Counted from the first letter of the stretch, positions 23,501-30,621 are shown. The stretch is 41,073 nt of DNA from Micrococcus lylae NBRC 15355 (GCF_001570885.1 NZ_BCSN01000023.1:1-41073), one strand, 5' to 3'. A program made the numbers and translations. Notes: generated from the letters alone by a model not told the origin.

Positions 23501-24024
23501 TCAGCCCCGAGGAGCTGGACGACATCCTCCAGACCATGGGCTACGAGCTGCCGCGGGAGGCCTTCGCCCGAACGGTGGAGTACTACGCGGCCCGTTCCAC
23601 CCACGGCTCCACGCTGTCCCGCCTGGTGCACGCCTGGGTCACGGCCCGCACGGACCCGGACACCTCCTGGGACCTGTTCACCGAGGCGCTGGAGTCCGAC
23701 CTCTCGGACACCCAGGGCGGCACCACCCGTGAGGGCATCCACCTGGGGCTGATGGCCGGCACGGTGGACACCGTGATCCGCTGCTACGCGGGCCTGGAGA
23801 CCCGCGACGAGGTGGTCAAGGTCAACCCGGTGCTGCCGCGTCAGCTGCCGGGCGCCACGTTCACCATCCGCTACCGCGAGCAGCCGATCAAGATCCACAT
23901 GACCCAGCAGCAGGTCACGGTCACCGCGCAGCAGGGCATGATCCGCCCGGTGGACATGATCGTGGCCGGCGAGGAGCTCACCCTGCAGCCCGGCGGCGAG
24001 GTGACCGTCCCGCTCCACGGCTGA
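20593..24024 (+). CDS. Beta-phosphoglucomutase-GH65 disaccharide phosphorylase/hydrolase fusion
   Basis: A 1143-residue fusion. Residues about 30-295 form a HAD domain like beta-phosphoglucomutase (nucleophile motif FDMDGVITD with D37/D39; KPHP; LEDAVSGVKAA). About 310-1140 is a family-65 glycoside hydrolase: N-terminal beta-sandwich, (alpha/alpha)6 barrel with GHIFWDEIYIFPML and GVMGPDEFHDGYP (catalytic Glu), and a phosphate-site-like STHGSTLSRL. GH65 members phosphorolyse trehalose, maltose or kojibiose to beta-glucose 1-phosphate, which the HAD half would turn into glucose 6-phosphate. The exact sugar is uncertain. The HAD cap carries a 27-bp duplication (PEADAPGNG/PEADAPDAR). Start GTG 20593 overlaps a short upstream ORF; ATG 20614 is an alternative. 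Confidence 0.9.
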   Translation: MKARLTPMQTQKLTPAPIQDRNARRHRLRRYRAVIFDMDGVITDTASVHAKAWKELFDQALPSVGALPENADAVAADPSALREFDLNGDYLHHVDGRPREDGVRSFFASRGLTVPEADAPGNGPEADAPDARPDLTVQALAERKQGFFEAVLARDGARVFPEAVELLENLHRKGVPVALVTSSKNSRAVLTAGAVLDHFPVIVDGHTAVERNLPGKPHPAMFWEAARILGVDPADAMVLEDAVSGVKAAADGRFGLVVGVDREPELGKARLKDAGAHIVVEDFGALELEKRTAAPFDAAWVLRWDHFDAASEGTREVLCTLANGYWGTRGSVPGTRISSVHYPGSYMAGVFNRLTSQVQGKSVDTEHMVNIQDWTPLVVTPEGGKPLLPGDENMVDFLQEMDLRRGVLSRTMVFEDEQGRRTTVHTRQFQSLANRHIAALEFTVTAENWSGEVCVRSMIDGRVANLNVSDDRTLANRHLRPVQAREVDGETVLLETRTSQSDIRIAMATRTRQVAPVGHTQPIRRALDDCSDMVAGQDIELHVEQGVPLVLEKVASVANTHDHAQSSASESAIKTLQRSPGFRNLLTVHEQRWGQNWERFAVRIDLAEQYSHQRRSTAQLAPGEDFVNPEFSAGVSRSVGSAAQMGKDGASLRQQLALNLHTFHVLQCAYGKRRDLDATVGARGLHGEGYRGHIFWDEIYIFPMLTLRRPEITRGLLMYRYRRLNEARANARAEGWAGAMYPWQGGSDGREETPTELWNPRSQMWMPDNSHNQRHVSLDVAYSVLRYIEVTQDQSFIQDYAAEMLVEISRFFTSMTLKNEETGRYEIHGVMGPDEFHDGYPETPGSGLRNNAYTNVLTSWLLTRTAELVRWLDTLDEPLTEMMEITEEEIEHWEHIASRLTVPFFTEGEEAGIPAQFEGYQDLLEFDWDGYRAKYGNIGRMDLILQAEGDATNRYKLSKQADALMLTYLFSPEELDDILQTMGYELPREAFARTVEYYAARSTHGSTLSRLVHAWVTARTDPDTSWDLFTEALESDLSDTQGGTTREGIHLGLMAGTVDTVIRCYAGLETRDEVVKVNPVLPRQLPGATFTIRYREQPIKIHMTQQQVTVTAQQGMIRPVDMIVAGEELTLQPGGEVTVPLHG

Positions 24025-24042
24025 GCCGCGCCGCAGACCTGT

Positions 24043-24078
24043 GAAGGCTCCCGACGCCCCGGTGCGTCGGGAGCCTTC
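24043..24078 (+). terminator. Terminator hairpin of GH65 gene
   Basis: GAAGGCTCCCGACGC (24043-24057) pairs perfectly with 24064-24078 around a 6-nt loop, 18 bp after the GH65 stop. No T-run, as usual in this genome. Confidence 0.75.
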
Positions 24079-24085
24079 CGGTGGG

Positions 24086-24126
24086 GGCCGTCGTCGGGAA
24101 ACCGGTGGTGCTTCCCGACGACGGCC
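24086..24126. terminator. Second terminator-like hairpin built from CCGTCGTCGGG copies
   Basis: GGCCGTCGTCGGGAA (24086-24100) and its perfect complement (24112-24126), loop 11 nt. Both arms are copies of the dispersed CCCGACGACGG motif in opposite orientation. It sits between the convergent GH65 and histidine kinase genes. Confidence 0.7.
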
Positions 24127-24150
24127 GCCCGCCTTCCGGGGGAACTCGCC

Positions 24151-25512
24151 TCAGCGGGTGGGCAGCTCCGCGCTGACCACCCAGCGGAGGCCGAGCTCGG
24201 AGTCCAGGTCCGGGCCGGCGGTCAGACGGCCGCCGAAGACGGCGACGCGCTCGTGCATGCCGGCCAGGCCGAAGCCAGAGGGAACGCAGCGGCGACGGCG
24301 ACGCCCCGGCTCCCCCTCAGTCCTCTCGCCGGACTCGGCGGACTGGTCCAGCGGGCTGGAGACCTCCAGGTCCAGGTGCCCGTCGTGCAGGGCGGAGTGC
24401 AGCACCACCAGGCCGCCGGCGGTGGCGTGCTTGAGGATGTTGGTGGTGGCCTCCTGGACCAGGCGCAGCACCGTGAACTCCAGGGAGGGCGGCAGGTCCT
24501 CCAGGTCACGCAGGTCCCGCTCCACCCGGAAGCCGGCGTCCTCGAGCCGGCCTGCGAACTCCTCGATCCGCGCGCAGAGGTCCTGGACGCCGTCCGCGCC
24601 CACGGTGGCCGCATTGCGGTCCGTGCCGCGCAGCGCGGTGAGCATGCGGCGCAGGTCCACCAGGGACTGGCGGGCGGCGCTCTCGATCGCCTGCTCCGAG
24701 CCGCGGCGGCGGTCCGGGTCCTCGGTGGTCTGCAGCATGGCGGCCTGCATGGAGATGATGGTGAGGCCGTGGGCCACCACGTCATGCAGCTCCGCGGCGA
24801 TGCGCTGGCGCTCCGCCTCGGCGGCCTCGCGCTCCCGCTGGGCCGCGGTCTCGAGGGCGGCCTGCTGTGCGCGGGCGCGCAGGCGAGCCCGGCGGATGAT
24901 CAGCGCCGGGACGGTGGTGCAGGCGGCGAGGCCGGTGAGGATCACCATGTCCACGCCCTCCGGGTCCCACGGGGACACCGCGAGGCCGACCGCCAGCAGG
25001 ACGAGGTAGGCGATGCCGATGCCCACGGCGAAGCGCCGTCGAGAATAACGGGCCACCACGGGGGCCACGAACACGGCGCCGGCGATGGGGGCGAAGACAT
25101 CCACGAGGTTGTTGTCCAGCCGGGCGGACAGTGCGACGAACAGCGCCATGTAGAGCAGCGTCATCAGGGCGCCGACGCTCGGCTGGAGCATCACCAGGAT
25201 GGTCAGCAGCGCCGGCGCCCAGTTGACGACCATGTCCGCGTAGGGGCTGATCACCGGCTCCAGATCGGCCGGGTCGACCTCGAGTTCCCTCGCCAGGTCA
25301 GTGCTGTCCATGCCGATGCCCCAGACCTCTTCCAGGACGGTGGTCAGCAGGTCGACGCCCATCAGCAGCAGGCACACCGTGATGACGGTGATGCGGATCC
25401 AGCGGCGGACCGGCTCGGCCTGCAGCCAGTGGGGCAGCCGGGACGCCGGGGCCGGATCCGCACTCATGCGAAGGATCCGGGACGTGCCGCTGTGGGCGGG
25501 CGGGGCGGTCAT
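24151..25512 (-). CDS. NarL-type sensor histidine kinase (system 1)
   Basis: A 453-residue HisKA_3-type kinase. An N-terminal cytosolic stretch is followed by about five membrane segments (about 40-60, 90-135, 150-200), a coiled-coil linker rich in Arg/Ala/Glu, then the dimerisation box ERQRIAAELHDVVAHGL with phospho-acceptor His243 and an ATPase domain with QEATTNILKHA (N-box) and GFGLAGMHERVAVFGG (G-box). A basic insertion (GRRRRRC) lies before the G-box. ATG 25512 overlaps the response regulator stop by 4 bp, so it is the second gene of a regulator-kinase operon. No periplasmic sensor domain is obvious; the signal, perhaps membrane state as in DesK-like kinases, is unknown. Confidence 0.9.
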   Translation of the reverse strand: MTAPPAHSGTSRILRMSADPAPASRLPHWLQAEPVRRWIRITVITVCLLLMGVDLLTTVLEEVWGIGMDSTDLARELEVDPADLEPVISPYADMVVNWAPALLTILVMLQPSVGALMTLLYMALFVALSARLDNNLVDVFAPIAGAVFVAPVVARYSRRRFAVGIGIAYLVLLAVGLAVSPWDPEGVDMVILTGLAACTTVPALIIRRARLRARAQQAALETAAQREREAAEAERQRIAAELHDVVAHGLTIISMQAAMLQTTEDPDRRRGSEQAIESAARQSLVDLRRMLTALRGTDRNAATVGADGVQDLCARIEEFAGRLEDAGFRVERDLRDLEDLPPSLEFTVLRLVQEATTNILKHATAGGLVVLHSALHDGHLDLEVSSPLDQSAESGERTEGEPGRRRRRCVPSGFGLAGMHERVAVFGGRLTAGPDLDSELGLRWVVSAELPTR

Positions 25513-26180
25513 CCGATCTCGACCAGGCCGGCGCGGGCGGCGCGGATGAGGACCTGCACGCGGTCCCGGACACCCCACTTCTCCATCACATGGCCCAGGT
25601 GGGACTTCACGGTGGCCTCGGCGAGGAACAGGGCGGAGGCGATCTCCGCGTTGGAGGAGCCGTGGGCGAGCTCGCGGACCACGTCCAGCTCGCGGGCGGT
25701 GAGGCGCTCGAAGTCCTGCAGCGGCTCGGCCGGGTCTGCTGAGGCGAAGGCCTCCGGGCCGGCGGAGGTGACGGCGTCGATGAGGTCCCGTGCCACCCCG
25801 GCGGAGAACACGGCGTCCCCGGCATGGGCCTTGCGGACGGCGTCCACCACCTCGGTGGGCGGGGCGTCCTTCACCAGGTAGCCGGCGGCCCCCGCGCGGA
25901 GGGCGGGGACCAGGTACTGCTCGGAGGAGAACGTGGTGATGGCCAGGACCTTGGTGTCCGGCAGCTCGGCGGTGACGGCCTCGGTGGCGGCCACGCCGTC
26001 CATCACCGGCATCTGCATGTCCATGAGGATCACGTCCGGGCGGTGGGTGCGGGCCGCCTCGAGGCCCGCCTTGCCGTCCGCGGCGCCGGGCACCGTCCGC
26101 ATGTCCTCCGCGAGCGAGACGAAGTGCTCCAGGGCCGTGCGCATGAGCTCCTGGTCGTCCACCACCATCACCGTGATCAT
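25509..26180 (-). CDS. NarL/LuxR-type response regulator (system 1)
   Basis: A 223-residue regulator: receiver domain (about 1-120; acidic pair D8-D9, phospho-acceptor D54 in ILMDMQMP, Lys near 104 in VKDAPP) and C-terminal LuxR helix-turn-helix (LTARELDVVRELAHGSSNAEIA... TVKSHLGHV). Phosphorylated by the kinase encoded just downstream, with which it overlaps by ATGA. ATG 26180 lies 7 nt after TAGGCT (26188-26193), so the mRNA should be leaderless; the longer upstream reading is rejected. Targets are unknown; the neighbouring convergent GH65 and upstream lactate permease genes are candidates only by position. Confidence 0.9.
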   Translation of the reverse strand: MITVMVVDDQELMRTALEHFVSLAEDMRTVPGAADGKAGLEAARTHRPDVILMDMQMPVMDGVAATEAVTAELPDTKVLAITTFSSEQYLVPALRAGAAGYLVKDAPPTEVVDAVRKAHAGDAVFSAGVARDLIDAVTSAGPEAFASADPAEPLQDFERLTARELDVVRELAHGSSNAEIASALFLAEATVKSHLGHVMEKWGVRDRVQVLIRAARAGLVEIG

Positions 26181-26187
26181 GGGCTCC

Positions 26188-26193
26188 AGCCTA
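26188..26193 (-). promoter_or_regulatory. -10 box (TAGGCT), leaderless start of response regulator 1
   Basis: TAGGCT on the minus strand followed by GGAGCCC and ATG 26180. The 7-nt spacing fixes the start. Confidence 0.5.
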
Positions 26194-26294
26194 GGTGGGC
26201 TGCGGGCGGGCGCGGCACCGACGAAAGTGGGGAGTCGGCGTGGTCCGGAGCGGCCCGGCTCCACGGGCCGTCGCCCTTCTGTGGCCCGAGCCGT

Positions 26295-27857
26295 TCACCC
26301 CGCGGCCAGCGGCAGCAGCAACGCGGTGGCGGCCGCCATGACGGCCAGGGTGATCAGCACGGTCGGCCCGACCACGGCCACCAGGTTCCGGCGCGTCGGC
26401 AGCAGGCCCGGAGTGCCCTCGCGGTGCTCGGCGCCCGCCAGGCGTGAGGCCAGCTCGATGCGCGCCGGGCACGTGATGACCGCCCAGCTCGCCGCCGAGG
26501 AGTGCATGGCCGTCAGCCACAGCGGCGAGACGCCCAACGCCTGCGCGGTGCTCGCCTGCAGGGGCGCGAACATCGCGTTCGCGCCCGTGGTGGAGGCGGT
26601 CACGTAGCCGCTCAGGCCCGCCACGAACGGGGACAGCCACAGGAACACCCCGCCCAGGGCGCCGAGCCCGCGGGCCATCTCCTCCGCGAGCCCGCCGCCG
26701 GTCAGGGCATAGCCGAAGGCGATGTACAGGGCCGTGGGGATGGCGGTGGCCACCCACAGCCGCACGGTCTCCCGCCCCACCAGCCGTCGCCGGTCCGCGT
26801 CCAGGCGCAGCACCGCAACCCCGATCGCCGCGCCCAGCAGCGCCCACGTGGCCGGCGAGCGCAGGAACGGCCCCAGCGCCCCCAGCGGGAGGGCGGCCTT
26901 CGCCGCGGTGCCGGCGATCGTGCCGACCATCAGCACCAGGTAGGGAGTCAGCTCGCGCAGCGGCAGCCCCGGCGTCCCGACGACGGTCGCTCCCCCTCCG
27001 TCGCCGTCCTCGCCCAGGTGCCCCGCGGCGGTGGAGGCGCCGTTCCGCGCGGCGCGGGCAGACCGCCGCCCGAGCAGGGTCCGCCAGGCCAGCGCCATGA
27101 CCAGGCCGGCCGTGGCGCCGGCGGGCGGGGTGCCCAGCAGGGCGTTCGCCCCGAGGAGCAGGCCCGCGTAGACCAGGGCGGAGGCCACCGCCACGGGGAG
27201 CCACCGCGTCAGGAGGGCGGACAGCGGAAGGAGGGGGCCGTCGTCGTGACGGTCCGCGCGGGAGCCGCGCACGATCAGCGCCGTCACCACGCCTGCGGCC
27301 ACCGCGGGGATGACGTTGAAGACCGCCGTGGCCATGCCGAACTGCCGGAAGTCCAGACCCGTGAGCTGCGCACCGAGCAGGGCCCCCGGCGCCATGGAGC
27401 CCCACGGGTTCACGGACAGGCCGACCAGGGCCAGGCACGCGGCGCGGAACGGGGTGAAGCCGAGGGTGATCAGCAGTGGAAGGCACACGATCACGCCCAC
27501 ACCGAAGCCGGTCACGGACTCCAGGAACGGCACCACCCCGTGGACCATCATCAGCGCGGTGGCCAGGCCGGGCCCGGTGCCGCCGGAGAGCCATCGGCCG
27601 AGCGCCGCGTGCCCGCCTCCGCGCTCCATGACGCGGGCCAGGGTGATGCCGCCGGCCATGATCGCCAGGACCTCCACGAGGATCGGCCAACCGCGGGCGA
27701 ACGGGGCGGCGAGCTCGGCGGCGGGTGTGCCGAGGGCCGTGGCGCCGAGGACGAGCGCGCTGACCGTGCCGGCTGCAGGGGCCACCCAGCCGGGCAGCGG
27801 GCGGGTGAGCAGGATCAGCGTGAGCAGGACGGGCAGGCAGGCCAGCAGGGCGAGCAT
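26295..27857 (-). CDS. lldP: L-lactate permease (LldP family)
   Basis: A 520-residue membrane protein of the LctP family (lactate/glycolate:H+ symport). Conserved blocks include FLESVTGFGVGVIVCLPLL, LGLSVNPWGSMAPG-type sequence (VGLSVNPWGSMAPGALLG), LSGYVTASTTGANAMFAPLQ and SSAASWAVITCPARI. About 13-14 hydrophobic segments are visible. A central hydrophilic loop (about 272-300, GASTAAGHLGEDGDGGG) contains a CCCGACGACGG copy and is likely a dispensable linker. Start ATG 27857 has a perfect AGGAGG 7 nt upstream; an upstream in-frame extension is rejected on this basis. It is a separate transcript from the two-component pair 115 bp downstream, or read through into it. Confidence 0.9.
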   Translation of the reverse strand: MLALLACLPVLLTLILLTRPLPGWVAPAAGTVSALVLGATALGTPAAELAAPFARGWPILVEVLAIMAGGITLARVMERGGGHAALGRWLSGGTGPGLATALMMVHGVVPFLESVTGFGVGVIVCLPLLITLGFTPFRAACLALVGLSVNPWGSMAPGALLGAQLTGLDFRQFGMATAVFNVIPAVAAGVVTALIVRGSRADRHDDGPLLPLSALLTRWLPVAVASALVYAGLLLGANALLGTPPAGATAGLVMALAWRTLLGRRSARAARNGASTAAGHLGEDGDGGGATVVGTPGLPLRELTPYLVLMVGTIAGTAAKAALPLGALGPFLRSPATWALLGAAIGVAVLRLDADRRRLVGRETVRLWVATAIPTALYIAFGYALTGGGLAEEMARGLGALGGVFLWLSPFVAGLSGYVTASTTGANAMFAPLQASTAQALGVSPLWLTAMHSSAASWAVITCPARIELASRLAGAEHREGTPGLLPTRRNLVAVVGPTVLITLAVMAAATALLLPLAAG

Positions 27858-27939
27858 GGGCGGTCCTCCTCTAAGGTTGCGGGGCAGATGCGGGCGACGA
27901 TGACGACGAGAAATAGGCAGACCTGCGCCGGCTTCCAGG

Positions 27940-28506
27940 TCAGGCCAGTCTGCCGAGGGTCTGCCGCACCCTCTGTGCGAATTCTGGGCATCCTGCCTTC
28001 CGAAGTGCATCGTCAAGCTGGGCGTGCCCGGGCTTCTTCGACCAGTAGTCGAACTGGATCTTGACGAGGGGCAGGAGGCAGTGTGGGTTCGAGTCGGTCA
28101 CGAGGATGAAGAAGTCGTCCGGTGAGATGACGTCGTAGTGCTCCAGGTCCGGGGTCGTCGTGATGTCGGACGGCGCGTTGTAGGTGAGCACCAGATCAGC
28201 ACGCCCCGCCACCGCCGCAGCATGGACGTGGTAGTCATGCTCATCCGTACCAGTGAAGTCCAGGACGCCTGAGAAGTCCGCCAGGACCTCGTCCATCATG
28301 CCGCTGATCTTCTCCACACGATCGCGGATCGCTCCACCCTCCTTGCGGGGATGGCTGCGTCGGAGCGCGTGGATCGCCTCCGCCTGGATGTCATGCGTGA
28401 CGTGCAGTTGGAACATGCCCTCATTGGACTCACGCAAGAAGTGCAACCAGTCCAGCGTCGTGCGGCTGACCAGCACATTCGCGTCCACAAGTACTCTGCG
28501 CGTCAT
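27940..28506 (-). CDS. PIN-domain protein (probable VapC-like toxin)
   Basis: A 188-residue protein with a PIN-type start RRVLVDANVLVS (Asp8) and later acidic cluster TGTDEHDYHVHAAAVAGRADLVLTYN, where D..D and ADxVLTxN match the metal-binding centre of PIN ribonucleases. The C-terminal about 50 residues (LVKIQFDYWSKKPGHAQLDDALRKAG) are an extension absent in short VapC toxins. It is preceded on the same strand by an HTH gene with 78 bp between, holding a hairpin. No good Shine-Dalgarno precedes ATG 28506. GC content is visibly lower than flanking genes, suggesting acquisition. RNA cleavage is inferred from the fold. Confidence 0.8.
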   Translation of the reverse strand: MTRRVLVDANVLVSRTTLDWLHFLRESNEGMFQLHVTHDIQAEAIHALRRSHPRKEGGAIRDRVEKISGMMDEVLADFSGVLDFTGTDEHDYHVHAAAVAGRADLVLTYNAPSDITTTPDLEHYDVISPDDFFILVTDSNPHCLLPLVKIQFDYWSKKPGHAQLDDALRKAGCPEFAQRVRQTLGRLA

Positions 28507-28540
28507 GATGTGGATCCCCAGCGGTCCGTGTTCACCACTG

Positions 28541-28568
28541 AGGGGTGCGATGCCTGCACCGCACCCCT
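28541..28568 (-). promoter_or_regulatory. Hairpin between HTH and PIN genes
   Basis: AGGGGTGCG (28541-28549) pairs perfectly with CGCACCCCT (28560-28568), loop 10 nt. It lies after the HTH stop and 35 nt before the PIN start in the shared mRNA, where it could limit toxin synthesis or act as a partial terminator. Confidence 0.5.
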
Positions 28569-28584
28569 GCAGGAGGTTCGCGCC

Positions 28585-29007
28585 TCAGCTCCAATCCTGG
28601 TCGCTTTCACGCAGAGCGGTGAACGCCGCACGACGCTCCTTTGCCCGTTCCTCTCGCAGAGCGAAGACGTCACCGCGCTTGAAACGGGTATGGCTCCCCA
28701 CCTTGAAGCTGGCGATGCGCCCTTCGCCGACCCACTTCATGAGGGTCGGGCGAGATACGCCCAACATCTCCGCGGCAACAGTGCTGGTCAGCTCTTCCGG
28801 GACGCGTCCGACTGACGCTTCACCGGTCTCGGCCACGGCGGCGAGCGTCCCCAGCAACATCTTCTGGATGCGGTCCGGAAGTTCGATCTCGCTGCCGTCC
28901 GGCCCACGGAGGACCAGAGTGGCCCCTTGGGGTCGAGGAGTCTCCACCGCCAGCTGGACGTCCACGTCGTCAATGGTGATGTTGTCTCGCGTCAGCATGC
29001 CGGTCAT
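28585..29007 (-). CDS. Excisionase-family HTH protein (probable antitoxin partner of PIN protein)
   Basis: A 140-residue protein. The N-terminal half (about 1-65) is beta/alpha and acidic. Residues about 70-120 form a winged helix-turn-helix of the MerR/excisionase type: TSTVAAEMLGVSRPTLMKWVGEG followed by the wing RIASFKVGSHTRFKRGDVFAL. The tail is Lys/Arg/Glu helical, a likely PIN-binding segment. Start ATG 29007 is fixed by AAGGAGG 6 nt upstream. HTH-DNA-binding genes directly before PIN genes are a common toxin-antitoxin order, with autoregulation by the pair. The role as antitoxin is inference from order. Confidence 0.8.
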   Translation of the reverse strand: MTGMLTRDNITIDDVDVQLAVETPRPQGATLVLRGPDGSEIELPDRIQKMLLGTLAAVAETGEASVGRVPEELTSTVAAEMLGVSRPTLMKWVGEGRIASFKVGSHTRFKRGDVFALREERAKERRAAFTALRESDQDWS

Positions 29008-29139
29008 GCGAGACCTCCTTCCTGCTGTCGGCGCACCACCCTAACGGGTTTTCACTTGTAACTGCAACACGGGCGCGGGTGTCCCGCTCTCCGTCTCGGT
29101 CCCTGGACCCTGCTGTCGACGGCGGCCTACCGTGGCGGC

Positions 29140-30408
29140 ATGCGCGAGCCTCAGACCTTCCCTGCACCGGACTCCGGTCTCCCCGCCCTGGCCGCCCTCG
29201 CCGCGGCGCCGGTCCCGGTGGTCGCCGCACCGATGGCCGGCGGGCCGTCCACGCCCGAGCTGGTCGCGGCCGTGATCCGTGCCGGCGGTTCCGGCATGCT
29301 CGCCGGCGGCATGAAGACGCCGGACGCCGTCCGCGCCGAGGTGGAACAGGCGCGGGCGCTGCTCGGACAGGCGGCGCAGCCGTCGTCAGCAGGGCGGTCT
29401 GGGGCGGGCCCTTCCTCCCCTGACATGCGTCCCGACGACGGCGCCGACCTCCGCCTCGGCGTGAACCTCTTCGTCCCGGACGCCGTGAACACCCGTGTGC
29501 CCGCCCGGGACGGGCGGGCCGCCGCGGCCCGGCGGCGCGAGGTGGAGGCCTTTGCCGAGCGGCTGCGTCCGGTGGCGTCGAGGCTCGGCGCTGCGGTGCC
29601 CACCGCGGAGGAGGCGACCCCGGACCCGGAGTCGGAGCAGGCGCAGTTCGAGCAGTTCCTGGCGCTGGCCGAGGAGCAGGCCTGGCCGTGGGTGACCTTC
29701 ACCTTCGGTCTGCCCGGCCCGGAGGTCTTCGCGCGGCTCGTCGACGCCGGAGTGGCCCCCGGCGTCACGGTGACGGACGAGGCGGAGGCGCGGGCCGCCG
29801 TCGGGAACGGGGCGCGGCTGCTGGTGGTGCAGGGGCCGGACGCCGGCGGGCACCGAGGCACGCTCGACCCGGCAGCCGAGCCGGGGACCGCGCCCCTGGA
29901 GGAGGTGGTCCGTGAGGTTCGGGCGGCGTGCCCGTCGGTGCCGCTCATCGCGGCCGGAGGGATCGCCGCGGCAGACCAGGCACGGGCGGCTCTGGAGGCC
30001 GGGGCGGATGCCGTGCAGGCCGGCACGGCGTTCCTGCGCACCCCGGAGGCGGGGACGTCGGCGGCGCACCGGGCGGGGCTGGCACGGGCGTCGGAACGCA
30101 ACGGTCTCCTGCACGGAAGCGATCCAGAACCCGACTCTTTCCCGAACGAAAGCGCTCCGGGGTGGGCGGACACCACAGTGACCCGGGCGTTCACCGGCCG
30201 GTGGGCCCGCGGGCTGACCGTGCCCTTCATGGCCGAGTTCGCGGATGCACCGGCGGCCTACCCGGAGGTCAACGTCCTCACCGGCGCCCTGCGCAAGGCC
30301 GCCGCGGCGGCGATGGACCTGGACGCCGTGCACCTCTGGGCCGGCACCGGCGCACAGAAGGCACGGCAGGTCCCGGCCGCCGAGGTGGTGCGGTCGCTCG
30401 CGCCCTGA
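29140..30408 (+). CDS. Nitronate monooxygenase (2-nitropropane dioxygenase family) with repeat insertions
   Basis: A 422-residue FMN-dependent TIM-barrel protein that would oxidise propionate 3-nitronate and related toxic nitronates. Recognisable are PVVAAPMAGGPSTPELVAAV, QGPDAGGHRGT (class I motif with the active-site His), LIAAGGIAAADQARAALEAGADAVQAGTAFL (cut here as LIAAGGIAAADQA ... GADAVQAGTAFL), and TVTRAFTGRWARG. Two insertions carry dispersed repeats: PSSAGRSGAGPSSPDMRPDDG (about 82-101, CCCGACGACGG copies) and GLLHGSDPEPDSFPNESAPG (about 321-340, two 33-bp units). Both are between conserved strands. ATG 29140 follows TACCGT (29128-29133) by 6 nt, leaderless. Confidence 0.88.
   Translation: MREPQTFPAPDSGLPALAALAAAPVPVVAAPMAGGPSTPELVAAVIRAGGSGMLAGGMKTPDAVRAEVEQARALLGQAAQPSSAGRSGAGPSSPDMRPDDGADLRLGVNLFVPDAVNTRVPARDGRAAAARRREVEAFAERLRPVASRLGAAVPTAEEATPDPESEQAQFEQFLALAEEQAWPWVTFTFGLPGPEVFARLVDAGVAPGVTVTDEAEARAAVGNGARLLVVQGPDAGGHRGTLDPAAEPGTAPLEEVVREVRAACPSVPLIAAGGIAAADQARAALEAGADAVQAGTAFLRTPEAGTSAAHRAGLARASERNGLLHGSDPEPDSFPNESAPGWADTTVTRAFTGRWARGLTVPFMAEFADAPAAYPEVNVLTGALRKAAAAAMDLDAVHLWAGTGAQKARQVPAAEVVRSLAP
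30098..30163 (-). repeat. 33-bp repeat inside nitronate monooxygenase gene (1 decayed + 1 good unit)
   Basis: Two adjacent 33-bp units at about 30098-30130 (diverged, ACGGTCTCCTGCACGGAAGC) and 30131-30163 (CGACTCTTTCCCGAACGAAA). They are read in the FPNES frame, the same as in the ABC exporter. Confidence 0.8.
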
Positions 30409-30471
30409 GCACGGTGGGGACGGGCCGGTCACCGCGGGCGGACCCGTTCTGCCGGCGAGGGGCCAGTATTC

Positions 30472-30570
30472 CGACGGTTTCCCGAACGAAAGCGCTCCAG
30501 AACTCGACGGTCTCCCGAACGAAAATGCTTCGGAACTCGACGGTTTCGCGAACGAAAACGCAGGGGGGAT
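30472..30570 (-). repeat. Intergenic 33-bp tandem repeat, 3 units
   Basis: Units begin CGACGGTTTCCCGAACGAAA at 30472 and variants at 30505 (CGACGGTCTCCC...) and 30538 (CGACGGTTTCGC...). They fill the 213-bp gap between nitronate monooxygenase and a histidine kinase, upstream of the kinase's -10 at 30609. Nothing else was seen in this gap. Confidence 0.9.
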
Positions 30571-30608
30571 CAGACCGTGGGCTGACGTGCCGGACCTGCA
30601 GTCGCTCC

Positions 30609-30614
30609 TACGCT
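30609..30614 (+). promoter_or_regulatory. -10 box (TACGCT), leaderless start of histidine kinase 2
   Basis: TACGCT followed by GGACATC (7 nt) and ATG 30622. Identical box and spacing to the one at 20539. Confidence 0.55.
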
Positions 30615-30621
30615 GGACATC

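Noticed and set aside
18676-24018. A 1780-codon open frame on the minus strand running across the whole GH65 gene into cstA
   Set aside because: The part antisense to GH65 (20593-24018) is low-complexity His/Gly/Val/Leu-rich and matches no family. It is a product of GC-rich codon bias; only the cstA part from ATG 20400 is real.
30472-30570. 33-bp units as a possible CRISPR array
   Set aside because: The units are head-to-tail with no unique spacers of constant length between conserved repeats, no cas genes are present, and the same units occur inside coding genes.
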